DNA of 64,000 nucleotides from Pseudomonas sp. GL-B-19 (GCF_019956415.1 NZ_JAHBDK010000042.1:186001-250000); one strand, 5' to 3'. Positions 32,898 to 42,283 are shown, counted from the stretch's first letter. Translations and numbers: made by a program. Notes: generated by a model not told the origin, from the letters alone.

Positions 32898-34955
32898 ATG
32901 ATAAAAGCAAAAACAGGCAAGCCAGAAGGAACGCGCAGCCGCTCGCAGATCGTCGCGCTGTTCATCGCGCTGATCGTGTTCATCATGCTGCTGTTCGCCA
33001 ATTTCGCTTACCTCAACACCCAAGCCATGTACGACAAACAGTACATCGGCCATGCTGGTGAGCTGCGCGTACTGTCCCAGCGCATCGCTAAAAATGCCAC
33101 CGAAGCCGCCGCCGGCAAAGCGGCTGCGTTCAAGTTGCTCAGCGATGCGCGCAATGACTTTGCGCTGCGTTGGGGCTACCTGAAGAAGGGCGACCCGGCC
33201 ACTGGCCTGCCGCCAGCGCCGTCCACGGTGCGCCCGGAAATGCGCGCCGTGCAGCTCGATTGGGAACGCTTGCTGAAAAACACCGACGCGATCCTCTCCA
33301 GCGAGCAGACCGTGCTGTCGCTGCATCAGGTCGCCGCGACCCTGGCCGAAACCGTGCCGCAGTTGCAGGTCGAGTACGAGAAAGTCGTCGAAATCCTCCT
33401 GCAACGTGGGGCGCCGGCCGGCCAGGTGGCGGTGGCCCAGCGTCAATCGCTGCTGGCCGAGCGTATTTTGGGCGCGGTGAACACCGTGCTGTCCGGCGAT
33501 GAAAACTCGCAGCAGGCCGCCGATGCTTTCGGTCGCGATGCCGCGCGTTTCGGCCAGGTACTCAACGGCATGCTTCAGGGCAACGTGGCGCTGAGGATCA
33601 GCCAGGTCGAGGACCGCGATGCCCGCGCCCGGTTGAGCGAGATTTCCGAACTGTTCGAATTCGTCTCCGGCTCGGTGGATGAAATCCTCGAAACTTCGCC
33701 CGAACTGTTCAAGGTCCGCGAGTCAGCCACCAACATTTTCACCCTGTCGCAAACCCTGCTCGACGAAGCTTCGCACCTGGCCATCGGTTTCGAAAACCTC
33801 GCCGACGGGCGCAATGTCGACACCATCGGCGGTTACGTGCTGGGTCTGCTGGCGCTGGCATCGATCATCTTGATCGGCATGGTCATGGTGCGCGAAACCA
33901 ACCGCCAACTTCGGGAAACTGCCGAGAAAAACGAACGCAACCAGACCGCGATCATGCGGCTTCTGGATGAAATTGCAGACCTGGCCGACGGCGACTTGAC
34001 CGTTACCGCCTCGGTAACCGAAGACTTCACCGGGACCATCGCCGACTCGATCAACTACTCCGTGGACCAATTGCGCGACCTGGTGGCGACCATCAACCTC
34101 ACTGCCGGCCAGGTGGCCGCCGCCGTGCAGGAAACCCAGGCCACCGCCATGCACCTGGCGCAGGCTTCGGAGCATCAGGCGCAGCAGATTTCCGAAGCCT
34201 CCACGGCTATCAACGACATGGCCCAGTCCATCGACCAAGTGTCGGCCAACGCCGCTGAATCTTCGGCGGTGGCCGAGCGCTCGGTGGAAATTGCCAACAA
34301 GGGCAACGAGGTGGTGCACAACACCATCCATGGCATGGACAACATTCGCGAGCAGATTCAGGACACCGCCAAGCGCATCAAGCGTCTGGGTGAGTCCTCG
34401 CAGGAAATCGGCGATATTGTCAGCCTGATCGATGACATTGCCGACCAGACCAACATCCTCGCGCTCAACGCGGCCATCCAGGCGTCGATGGCCGGTGACG
34501 CCGGGCGCGGTTTTGCGGTGGTGGCCGATGAAGTCCAGCGCCTGGCCGAGCGCTCGTCCGCCGCGACCCGGCAAATCGAAACCCTGGTGCGGGCGATCCA
34601 GACGGACACCAACGAAGCGGTGATTTCGATGGAGCAGACCACCACCGAAGTGGTGCGCGGTGCGCGTCTGGCGCAGGATGCCGGTGTGGCCCTGGAAGAA
34701 ATCGAAGGCGTATCGAAGACCCTCGCCGCGTTGATCCAGAGTATTTCCAACGCGGCGCAGCAGCAAACCTCTTCGGCCGGGCAGATTTCCCTGACGATGA
34801 ACGTGATTCAACAGATCACCTCGCAGACCTCGTCCGGCTCCACCGCCACTGCCGAGAGCATCGGCAATCTGGCGAAAATGGCCAGTCAGCTGCGGCGTTC
34901 GGTGTCTGGCTTCACCTTGCCGACCGTCAAGGCGCAGGCGGCAGACAAAGCGTGA
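32898..34955 (+). CDS. pilJ: Type IV pilus chemoreceptor PilJ
   Basis: A 685-residue methyl-accepting receptor. TM1 is at about residues 16-37 and TM2 at about 311-331; the periplasmic part between them is the PilJ-type domain with LRVLSQRIAKNA. HAMP follows, then the signalling domain with the tip region DIADQTNILALNAAIQASMAGD. The near-identical length to P. aeruginosa PilJ (about 680) supports the name. It is the only receptor in the cluster, and no cheR or cheB-type gene is adjacent. Confidence 0.95.
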   Translation: MIKAKTGKPEGTRSRSQIVALFIALIVFIMLLFANFAYLNTQAMYDKQYIGHAGELRVLSQRIAKNATEAAAGKAAAFKLLSDARNDFALRWGYLKKGDPATGLPPAPSTVRPEMRAVQLDWERLLKNTDAILSSEQTVLSLHQVAATLAETVPQLQVEYEKVVEILLQRGAPAGQVAVAQRQSLLAERILGAVNTVLSGDENSQQAADAFGRDAARFGQVLNGMLQGNVALRISQVEDRDARARLSEISELFEFVSGSVDEILETSPELFKVRESATNIFTLSQTLLDEASHLAIGFENLADGRNVDTIGGYVLGLLALASIILIGMVMVRETNRQLRETAEKNERNQTAIMRLLDEIADLADGDLTVTASVTEDFTGTIADSINYSVDQLRDLVATINLTAGQVAAAVQETQATAMHLAQASEHQAQQISEASTAINDMAQSIDQVSANAAESSAVAERSVEIANKGNEVVHNTIHGMDNIREQIQDTAKRIKRLGESSQEIGDIVSLIDDIADQTNILALNAAIQASMAGDAGRGFAVVADEVQRLAERSSAATRQIETLVRAIQTDTNEAVISMEQTTTEVVRGARLAQDAGVALEEIEGVSKTLAALIQSISNAAQQQTSSAGQISLTMNVIQQITSQTSSGSTATAESIGNLAKMASQLRRSVSGFTLPTVKAQAADKA

Positions 34956-35004
34956 ACCGTCCACAGGCGTATGATTTTTGATTGGCGTAGGGACTGGAGT
35001 GGTT

Positions 35005-38000
35005 ATGGGTGATCGGCACGACTATGTGGCCCTCGAGTGGGTCAAAGGCGAGATTGCCGAAACGCTGAAGCAGGCCCATCAAGCGATCGAAACCCTGCTT
35101 GATGACCCGCAGGCGTTGTACGCCTTGAGTGATTGCCTGGCGTTCATCCATCAGGTTCACGGCAGTTTGCAGATGGTCGAATTCTACGGCGCGGCCCTGT
35201 TCGCCGAAGAGATGGAGCAGTTGACCCGCGCCTTGCAGCACAACCGCGTCAGCCACCGTGACGAGGCGCTTCACCTGTTGATGCAAGCCCTCGGGCAGCT
35301 GCCGATTTACCTCGACCGGGTGCAAGGTGCGCGCCGTGACCTACCCTTGGTGGTGTTGCCGCTGATCAACGATTTGCGCAGTGCCCGGGGAGAAACCCTG
35401 CTCTCGGAAACCAGCCTGTTCAGCCCGCAACTGGTGGAGCTGCCACCGCTGGACGAAGCGTCGCTGGCGCTGCTGGAGCCTGCGGACTTAGCCAATGTGC
35501 TACGCAAATTGCGCCAGATGTTGCAGATGGCGCTGGTCGGGTTGCTGCGAGAACAGGATGACGACACCCATTTTAATTATCTGGCCAAGGTTTTTTCACG
35601 CCTTGAAGGGTTATGCGCTGATGCGCCCCTGAGCCCGCTGTGGCAAGTCGCCTCGGCACTGGTCGAAGGCATGCGCACAGACGTGATCGCCAACAGCCCG
35701 GCGCTGCGCAGCCTGTTCAAGGACGCCGACAAAGAACTCAAGCGTTTGCTCGAACAAGGCATCCGCGGGATCAATCAACCGGCACCGCCGGAGCTGCTCA
35801 AGAGTTTGCTGTTCTACATTGCCAAGGCCGAACTTCCTACCGGGCAGATGCTGACCATGAAAGATCGCTACTCACTGGACGACGCGTTGCCTGACAGCGC
35901 GATGGTCGATGAAGAACGCGCACGTCTGGCCGGCCCCGACCGCGATGCCATGCGCTCGGTGCTGGCTGCGCTTTGTGAAGAGCTGGTGCGAGTCAAGGAG
36001 CGCCTGGACCTGTTCGTGCGCAGCGACCGCCAGCACATCTCGGACCTCGATAGCCTGTTGGCGCCGCTGCGGCAAATCGCCGACACCCTGGCGGTGCTGG
36101 GGTTTGGCCAGCCGCGCAAAGTCATCATCGATCAACTGGCGGTGGTGCTGAGCCTGGCTCAGGGCCAGCGCGAACCCAACGACGCGATCCTCATGGACGT
36201 CGCGGGCGCCTTGCTCTACGTCGAAGCCAATTTGGCCGGCATGATGGGCACGGTAGAGCCCGAGAGCCAGGAAGAAAGCCGCCTGCCGACCACCGACTTG
36301 ACGCAGATCCACCAGATCGTCATCCGCGAAGCGCGCATCTGTTTGCAAGAAGCCAAGGACATGATCGTCGACTACATCGACGCCGACTGGGATCGCCAGC
36401 ATTTGCAGGCGTTGCCGGCCTTGCTGACCCAGGTGCGCGGCGCGTTGTCGATGATCCCGTTGAGCCGTGCGGCGAGCCTGATCGAAACCTGCAATCACTT
36501 CATTCGCGAGCACTTGCTGCTGGAGCTGGACCAGCCCGATTGGCAAGAGCTGGACAGCCTGGCCGACGTGGTCACCAGCATCGAATATTACCTGGAGCGC
36601 CTTGGCGACGATCCCGAAGCGCCGGGCGAACAACTGCTCGACGTTGCGGAAAAAAGCCTGGCGTCACTCGGGTTTTTCCCCAGCGAATTCCAGGTGCCAA
36701 TGCTCGACGATGTGCTTAGCCCGAGTGAAGCCCTGGTCATGCAGGAGATGCAGGAACTCGATGACCCCGAGACCGTGCAGTCGCTGGCCGATGTGCTGGC
36801 CAGTCCCGTGTCTTCCGTCAATCCGCCTGCCCTGACCACACCGGGCAGCCTGTTGCCGCCGCCCGCCGGTGAAGAGCCGGTCGACGATGAGCTGCGCGAA
36901 GTCTTTCTCGAAGAGACCGATGAAGTCCTGGATATCCTCCAGGACTATTTACCGCGCTGGGCGGCCAACCCCGACGACAAGTCTGCCTTGAGCGAATTGC
37001 GCCGAGCCTTTCATACCTTGAAAGGCAGTGGCCGGATGGTCCGGGCGCTGGTGCTGGGCGAGCTGGCCTGGGCGGTGGAAAACCTGCTCAACCGCGTGCT
37101 GGAGGACAGCGTCGCGCCTGGGGCGGCCGTGCAACAACTGCTCACCGATGCACTGGATTTACTGCCGGAACTGGTGGCCGAATATGCTGGCAATGCTCAG
37201 CGCCAACGCAATGATGTCGACCTGCTAGCCGCACGCGCACATGCGCTAGCCAAGGGCGATGCGCCGGCCAGCGATGAAGATACCCAAGACGTGGCGGCCC
37301 TTGACCCGCTGTTGCTGGAGATCTTCCGCAAAGAAGCCGAAACCCATCTGGCCAGCCTCAACCGCTTTCTCGATCAGGCCGCCGAGCATGTGCCACTTCA
37401 GGCCAGCGACGAGTTGCAGCGGGCGTTGCACACACTTAAGGGCAGTGCCTCGATGGCCGGGGTCTTGCCGATTGCCGAGCTGGCGACGGCACTGGATCAA
37501 CTGGCCCGCGAGTACAAGGCGCACCTGATCGCACTGGATTTGGACGAAGTCGAGCTGTTGCTGGAAGCCGAAGGGTTGTTCCGGCTCGGGTTGCGACAGC
37601 TCAAGTCGGACCCGTTGGCGCAGATACGCGGCGCCGGCCCATTGATCGAACACACCCGGTCGTTACTCGCCGAGCGTCTGCAAACCCTGTCGAGCACGCC
37701 CAATACCGCGCTGCGAACCAAGCGCGATCCGCAGTTGATCAACAACTTCCTGTCCCAGGGCATGGACATCCTGCTGGACGCCGAAAGCCTGTTGCAGCGC
37801 TGGCAGCAGCATCCTGGCGAGCGTCAGGAACTGACCGCGCTGCTCGACGAACTGACCACGCTCGGCGAAGTCGCGCACCTCGCCGATTTGCATCCGGTGG
37901 ATGCGCTCTGCGAAGCCTTGCTCGACCTGTACGGCGCGGTGGAAGAGAGCAGCCTGGCGGTCAGCGAGCGGTTTTTCCATGAGGCGCAAAGTGCTCATGA

Positions 38001-40902
38001 AGCGCTGATCAACATGCTCGACGAACTGGCCGCCGGCCAGGAAATCACCCCGCAACCGGAACGTATCCGGGCCTTGCGCGGTTTGCTCGACGAAAGTCTG
38101 GATCCTTCGTCCATGGGCCTGATTCGCAGTGATGGCAGCCGTACCCTGAGTATCCGGGAGCTGGGCAGCGCCACCGCCGAGCTGGAGCAATCGGCGACCC
38201 AGGTTGAACTGGATGACGAAATCGTTTCGATCTTCCTCGAAGAAGCGATGGATATCCTCGAAAGTGCCGGCCACGCGCTGCAACGCTGGTTGAATGACCC
38301 GGACAACGCCGCACCGCTGTTGTCCTTGCAGCGGGATTTGCACACCCTCAAGGGCGGTGCGCGGATGGCCGAAGTCCAGCCGGTCGGCGACCTCGCCCAT
38401 GAATTGGAAAGCCTTTACGAAGACTTGGTGGACCGCCGTTATAACCACAGTGAAACCCTGGTGCAGCTGCTGCAACAGAGCCATGACCGGCTCGCGGTGT
38501 TGCTTGAGCAGTTGCAGAATCAGCAATCGCTGGGGAACCCGGGCGAGCTGATCGAGGCGATTCGCGAGTTTCGTCAGGGCAATGCCAACGTCGCCGAAGT
38601 GGCGGAGCCCGAGCCGGTCAAGGATTCGCCGGGGCATGATCCCGAGTTGCTGGAGATCTTCCTCGAGGAAGGTTTCGACATCATCGAAAACTCCGGCGCC
38701 GCGCTCGTGCGCTGGCAAGCCGAACCGTCGAACCGACAAGAAATGGAAACCCTGCTGCGTGAACTGCACACGCTCAAGGGCGGCGCGCGAATGGTCGAAA
38801 TCGCGCCGATTGGCGACCTTGCCCATGAGCTGGAGTTTCTCTACGAAAGCCTCTCGGCGGGCGCGCTGCAACCGAGCGAGGCGATGTTTACGTTGTTGCA
38901 AAGCAGCCACGACCGGTTGGCGCAGATGCTCGATGCGACCCGCGCCGGGCAGCCATTGCCGCCCGCTGACCAACTGATCGACGCGATCAAGAATTTCAGC
39001 CATCCGGCCGTGCTCCAACCGGCCGTTGTGACGCCCGCCGCCAAGCCAGAGACGCCCGCGATACAAGCGGAAGCGGGCGCCGACATGGTCAAGGTCTCGG
39101 CTGAACTGCTCGATGACCTGGTCAACCTGGCCGGTGAAACTTCAATCTTCCGTGGCCGTATCGAACAGCAGGTCAACGATGCGCGGGTCACTCTGAGCGA
39201 GATGGAAACCACCATCGAGCGTATGCGCGACCAATTGCGCCGACTTGATACCGAAACCCAGGGGCGCATTCTCAGCCGCCAGCAAGTCGACGCCGAACGC
39301 CTGGGCTACGAAGAGTTCGACCCGCTGGAAATGGACCGCCACTCGCAATTGCAGCAACTGTCCCGTGCGCTGTTCGAATCGGCCTCTGATTTGCTCGATT
39401 TGAAGGAAACCCTCGACCGGCGCAACCAGGACGCGGAAAACCTGCTGCAACAGCAGGGCCGCATCAATACCGAGTTGCAAGAAGGACTGATGCGCACGCG
39501 CATGGTGCCGTTCGAGCGGATGCTGCCGCGTTTGAAGCGCATCGTTCGGCAGGTCTCCAGCGAACTGGGCAAGGACGTGGAGTTCATTGTCGGCAACGCT
39601 GAAGGCGAGATGGACCGCAACGTGCTCGAACGTATGGCGCCGCCGCTGGAACACATGCTGCGCAATGCCGTGGACCACGGCCTGGAATCGGCCGAGGTGC
39701 GAATCGCGGCCGGCAAACCGGCCAAGGGGCGGATCACACTCGACTTGTCCCGCGAGGGCGGCGACATGATTTTCGACATCCGCGACGACGGTGCCGGCGT
39801 GCCGCTGGACGCGGTGCGACGCAAGGCGATCAAGCGCGGCTTGCTGGCCGCGGACGCCGATATCAGCGACCACGACGTGCTGCAGTTCATCCTGCAACCG
39901 GGGTTTTCCACGGCAGAGAAGATTACCCAGATTTCCGGACGCGGCGTCGGCATGGATGTGGTCCATGAAGAAGTTCGCCAGCTCGGCGGCACGATGGTTA
40001 TCGACTCGGTGCCGGGGCAGGGCGTGCATTTCCGCATTCGTCTGCCGTTCACCGTCTCGGTCAACCGCGCGCTTATGGTGCAGTGCTTTGAAGATCAATA
40101 TGCGATCCCGCTGAACACCATCGGCGGTATCGTCCGTGTGCTGCCCAACGAACTCGAAGGGCATTACCGACTCGATCCCCCAAGGTACAAGTACGCCGGG
40201 CAGGACTATGAGTTGTGCTACCTCGGCGAGTTGCTGAAAACCAGTTCCCGCCCGAAACTGCTGGGCCAAAGCCTGCCGTTGCCGGTGATGCTGGTGCAAT
40301 GCAACGAGCGGCACATTGCGGTGCAGGTCGACTCCATGGCCGGCACCCGCGAGATCGTGGTGAAAAGCCTCGGCCCGCAGTTCGCGGCGGTGCAGGGCTT
40401 GTCCGGTGCGACGATTCTGGGCGATGGCCGGGTGGTGCTGATTCTTGATTTGCTGGCGCCGATCCGCGCCATGCAGGCGCCTGTGCCGCAGCAGGCGCTA
40501 ACCCAGGACACCGAGGTCGAGCCACACAAGCCATTGCTGGTGCTGGTGGTCGATGACTCGGTGACCGTGCGCAAGGTCACCAGTCGTTTGCTCGAACGCC
40601 ACGGCATGAATGTGCTGACCGCCAAGGACGGGGTCGACGCCATGCTGCTGCTCGAAGAACACATGCCGGACGTGATGCTGCTGGACATCGAGATGCCGCG
40701 CATGGACGGCTTTGAAGTCGCGACTCAGGTGCGCGCCGACGAGCGTTTGCAGCACCTGCCGATCATCATGATCACCTCACGCACGGGCCAGAAACACCGC
40801 GACCGCGCAATGGCCATCGGCGTTAACGATTACCTCGGCAAGCCGTACCAGGAATCGGTGCTGCTGGAAAGCATCGCCCTGTGGAGCAAATCCCATGCTT
40901 GA
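35005..40902 (+). CDS. chpA: Chemosensory hybrid kinase ChpA
   Basis: A 1965-residue CheA-type kinase. Phosphotransfer-like sites visible: His49 (HQVHG), Thr475 (TQVRG), His670, His809, His1113 and His1255 (each HTLKG), and Thr951 (TTLGE). Dimerisation and ATP domains follow (N-box LEHMLRNAVDHGLE near 1550, DDGAGVP, GRGVGMDVV), a CheW-like domain, and a C-terminal receiver with Asp1894 in LLDIEMPRMDG. P. aeruginosa ChpA, as I recall, is about 2470 residues with six Hpt domains plus one Ser and one Thr version. ATG 35005 has GGAG nearby; an earlier TTG at 34978 is less likely. It would phosphorylate PilG and PilH. Confidence 0.95.
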   Translation: MGDRHDYVALEWVKGEIAETLKQAHQAIETLLDDPQALYALSDCLAFIHQVHGSLQMVEFYGAALFAEEMEQLTRALQHNRVSHRDEALHLLMQALGQLPIYLDRVQGARRDLPLVVLPLINDLRSARGETLLSETSLFSPQLVELPPLDEASLALLEPADLANVLRKLRQMLQMALVGLLREQDDDTHFNYLAKVFSRLEGLCADAPLSPLWQVASALVEGMRTDVIANSPALRSLFKDADKELKRLLEQGIRGINQPAPPELLKSLLFYIAKAELPTGQMLTMKDRYSLDDALPDSAMVDEERARLAGPDRDAMRSVLAALCEELVRVKERLDLFVRSDRQHISDLDSLLAPLRQIADTLAVLGFGQPRKVIIDQLAVVLSLAQGQREPNDAILMDVAGALLYVEANLAGMMGTVEPESQEESRLPTTDLTQIHQIVIREARICLQEAKDMIVDYIDADWDRQHLQALPALLTQVRGALSMIPLSRAASLIETCNHFIREHLLLELDQPDWQELDSLADVVTSIEYYLERLGDDPEAPGEQLLDVAEKSLASLGFFPSEFQVPMLDDVLSPSEALVMQEMQELDDPETVQSLADVLASPVSSVNPPALTTPGSLLPPPAGEEPVDDELREVFLEETDEVLDILQDYLPRWAANPDDKSALSELRRAFHTLKGSGRMVRALVLGELAWAVENLLNRVLEDSVAPGAAVQQLLTDALDLLPELVAEYAGNAQRQRNDVDLLAARAHALAKGDAPASDEDTQDVAALDPLLLEIFRKEAETHLASLNRFLDQAAEHVPLQASDELQRALHTLKGSASMAGVLPIAELATALDQLAREYKAHLIALDLDEVELLLEAEGLFRLGLRQLKSDPLAQIRGAGPLIEHTRSLLAERLQTLSSTPNTALRTKRDPQLINNFLSQGMDILLDAESLLQRWQQHPGERQELTALLDELTTLGEVAHLADLHPVDALCEALLDLYGAVEESSLAVSERFFHEAQSAHEALINMLDELAAGQEITPQPERIRALRGLLDESLDPSSMGLIRSDGSRTLSIRELGSATAELEQSATQVELDDEIVSIFLEEAMDILESAGHALQRWLNDPDNAAPLLSLQRDLHTLKGGARMAEVQPVGDLAHELESLYEDLVDRRYNHSETLVQLLQQSHDRLAVLLEQLQNQQSLGNPGELIEAIREFRQGNANVAEVAEPEPVKDSPGHDPELLEIFLEEGFDIIENSGAALVRWQAEPSNRQEMETLLRELHTLKGGARMVEIAPIGDLAHELEFLYESLSAGALQPSEAMFTLLQSSHDRLAQMLDATRAGQPLPPADQLIDAIKNFSHPAVLQPAVVTPAAKPETPAIQAEAGADMVKVSAELLDDLVNLAGETSIFRGRIEQQVNDARVTLSEMETTIERMRDQLRRLDTETQGRILSRQQVDAERLGYEEFDPLEMDRHSQLQQLSRALFESASDLLDLKETLDRRNQDAENLLQQQGRINTELQEGLMRTRMVPFERMLPRLKRIVRQVSSELGKDVEFIVGNAEGEMDRNVLERMAPPLEHMLRNAVDHGLESAEVRIAAGKPAKGRITLDLSREGGDMIFDIRDDGAGVPLDAVRRKAIKRGLLAADADISDHDVLQFILQPGFSTAEKITQISGRGVGMDVVHEEVRQLGGTMVIDSVPGQGVHFRIRLPFTVSVNRALMVQCFEDQYAIPLNTIGGIVRVLPNELEGHYRLDPPRYKYAGQDYELCYLGELLKTSSRPKLLGQSLPLPVMLVQCNERHIAVQVDSMAGTREIVVKSLGPQFAAVQGLSGATILGDGRVVLILDLLAPIRAMQAPVPQQALTQDTEVEPHKPLLVLVVDDSVTVRKVTSRLLERHGMNVLTAKDGVDAMLLLEEHMPDVMLLDIEMPRMDGFEVATQVRADERLQHLPIIMITSRTGQKHRDRAMAIGVNDYLGKPYQESVLLESIALWSKSHA

Positions 40903-41362
40903 TGACCATTTTTACCAGCGCACCAACAACCTCACCGGCCTGCTGCTGCCCTTGGCCGACCGCAATCTGATCCTGCCCAACGTCGCGGTGGCGGAGCTGA
41001 TCGACTATCAGCCGGGGGCATTCGATCTGGATACGCCACCGTGGTATCTGGGCCTGGTGAAGTGGCGGGACCGGCAGATACCGTTGCTCAGTTTTGAGTC
41101 GGCTTGCGGTAATAAAGTCGTCATCGGCGAGCGCGCGAGGATTGTGATTCTCAATGCGCTGGGCGGGCGGCCGGCGTTGAAGTTCATTGCATTGCTGGTG
41201 CAGGGGATTCCTCGGTCGCACAAGCTGGACAGTCAGCTGAGCTATGTCGATGTGCCGTTGTGCCCGTTGGAACAGGCGGCGGTGCAGGTGGGGGAGCAAG
41301 TTGCCAAAGTCCCTGACTTATTGGCACTGGAAGAACTGCTTGTAAGTGCTGGGTTGGTCTGA
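40895..41362 (+). CDS. chpC: CheW-like adaptor ChpC
   Basis: A 155-residue CheW-type protein with NLILPNVAVAELIDY, WYLGLVKWRDRQIPLLSFE and a later LALLVQGIPRS-like segment. It overlaps the end of chpA by eight bases. In P. aeruginosa chpB (methylesterase) lies between chpA and chpC; here chpC follows directly, so chpB is absent from this place. Confidence 0.9.
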   Translation: MLDDHFYQRTNNLTGLLLPLADRNLILPNVAVAELIDYQPGAFDLDTPPWYLGLVKWRDRQIPLLSFESACGNKVVIGERARIVILNALGGRPALKFIALLVQGIPRSHKLDSQLSYVDVPLCPLEQAAVQVGEQVAKVPDLLALEELLVSAGLV

Positions 41363-41368
41363 CTGGCC

Positions 41369-41450
41369 CCATCGCGAGCAGGCTCACTCCCACAGGGGTT
41401 TTGTGTACGCCGCAGATCCAATGTGGGAGCGAGCCTGCTCGCGATGGCGG
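41369..41450. repeat. REP pair, left member of a near-identical couple
   Basis: Arms CCATCGCGAGCAGGCTCACT (from 41369) and GAGCCTGCTCGCGATGGCGG (to 41450) with the loop containing TTTTGTGTACGCCGCAGATC. The same element, arms and loop, recurs at 42333-42416 with only a few substitutions. The two copies flank the DUF6124 gene and its leader. Confidence 0.92.
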
Positions 41451-41476
41451 CCTTCCATTCACCTCAAACCTGACGG

Positions 41477-41863
41477 CTAAACCTTGGCCTGAGCCCGCAT
41501 CTGCATCTGCAACGCTTCGTAATGGTCCAACGCCCGCTCCACCAACAACTGCACGCCATCCGCCATTCGGCTGATCGCCAAGGCGACCGAGCGGCGTGAG
41601 CCTTCCACATCGTCCGCCAGATCGGCAGCAATCGCGCTGATCGACAGCATGTCTTCGGAGGCGTTGGCCAGCAGGGCTTCGGCGTCGATGTCGGGGCATA
41701 CAGTGAAGAGCTGGGACTTGTTACGGCGTCCCGATGGTTTGTCGCGAGCAGGGGGGAAGTAATGGGCGAAGGCGCGGTCGGCGGCTTCTTTGAGTTTTTC
41801 GGCTTCGAGGGATGCGTCGGAACCGGTGTCGGTTTCCGGGGGGTTGGGAGTGGCTTTGAACAT
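41477..41863 (-). CDS. DUF6124 family protein
   Basis: A 128-residue protein of the Pseudomonas-typical DUF6124 family. It starts MFKATPNPPETD, continues with AADRAFAHYF, a basic linker around RRNKSQLF, and a helical C-terminus with DAEALLANASEDMLS and SRRSVALAISRMADGVQLLV. No signal peptide or membrane helix, no known domain; the function is unknown. The ATG at 41863 has a GGAG site seven bases upstream and gives the family N-terminus. The reading frame continues open upstream to about 42130, through the structured leader. It stands alone, flanked by REP pairs. Confidence 0.85.
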   Translation of the reverse strand: MFKATPNPPETDTGSDASLEAEKLKEAADRAFAHYFPPARDKPSGRRNKSQLFTVCPDIDAEALLANASEDMLSISAIAADLADDVEGSRRSVALAISRMADGVQLLVERALDHYEALQMQMRAQAKV

Positions 41864-42100
41864 AGTGAATCTCCATACAGGGTTGAAGCTGGCCCATTCG
41901 GTTTCCAAGCGAATGGGTGGCAGCTGTACGCGGTTGGAAACCCGGGGTACGGAGACCCGGCAGACCCTAAGGTCTTCCGCGCACAGCCGCCATAACGGAG
42001 TGCACACTTTAAAGGTGCGCAAGCATACGTTATGAAGGACGCTTTTGCGCCCCGTACTCATGGGGTTTCCAGCCCCGGTCGCTGAATTGTCAGCGACCCA
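41864..42100 (-). ncRNA. Structured RNA leader of the DUF6124 gene
   Basis: On the minus strand seven hairpins follow each other: 42098-42077 (GGTCGCTGA/TCAGCGACC, perfect), 42076-42062, 42053-42037, 42020-42002, 41975-41962, 41960-41942 and 41917-41893 (CCCATTCG/CGAATGGG, perfect). Three segments are mutually complementary: TGGAAACCC (42071-42063), GGGTTTCCAACC (41943-41932) and the loop of the last hairpin, TTGGAAACC (41908-41900). The middle one can pair with either of the others but not both. This looks like a cis-acting RNA that controls translation of the gene just downstream. Confidence 0.6.
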
Positions 42101-42244
42101 CAAACGATAAAGCTCAGCGCAAAACCCCACCAGTCAGCGGCTTCCGGCATTGCTGTAGGCAGCGCCGTCAGACTGCGTAGCCTCACACCCTTCCTGCGAA
42201 CAAACTTTTAAACACAAAACCTCAATCGACCGGAAAAGGTTGAA

Positions 42245-42283
42245 GAGTCCCAAAAAGGGACTGAAAGGTCCTTTTTTGGGACT
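42245..42283. repeat. Nested inverted repeat AGTCCC...GGGACT
   Basis: AGTCCCAAAAAGGGACT (42245-42261) is itself a palindrome, and the following AAGGTCCTTTTTTGGGACT (42265-42283) pairs with it as a whole, so two alternative folds are possible. It lies upstream of the DUF6124 leader and may end transcription from the right or mark a promoter-proximal control site. Otherwise the 234 bases from 42099 to 42332 hold nothing I recognise. Confidence 0.6.

Noticed and set aside
33723..34964. A 413-codon open frame antisense to pilJ
   Set aside because: Lies wholly opposite a well-supported receptor gene; composition typical of a GC-skew shadow.
37663..39066. A 467-codon open frame antisense to chpA
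   Set aside because: Its codon phase mirrors the GC-rich third positions of chpA; the protein resembles no family and has no ribosome binding site. Same for other long frames opposite chpA.
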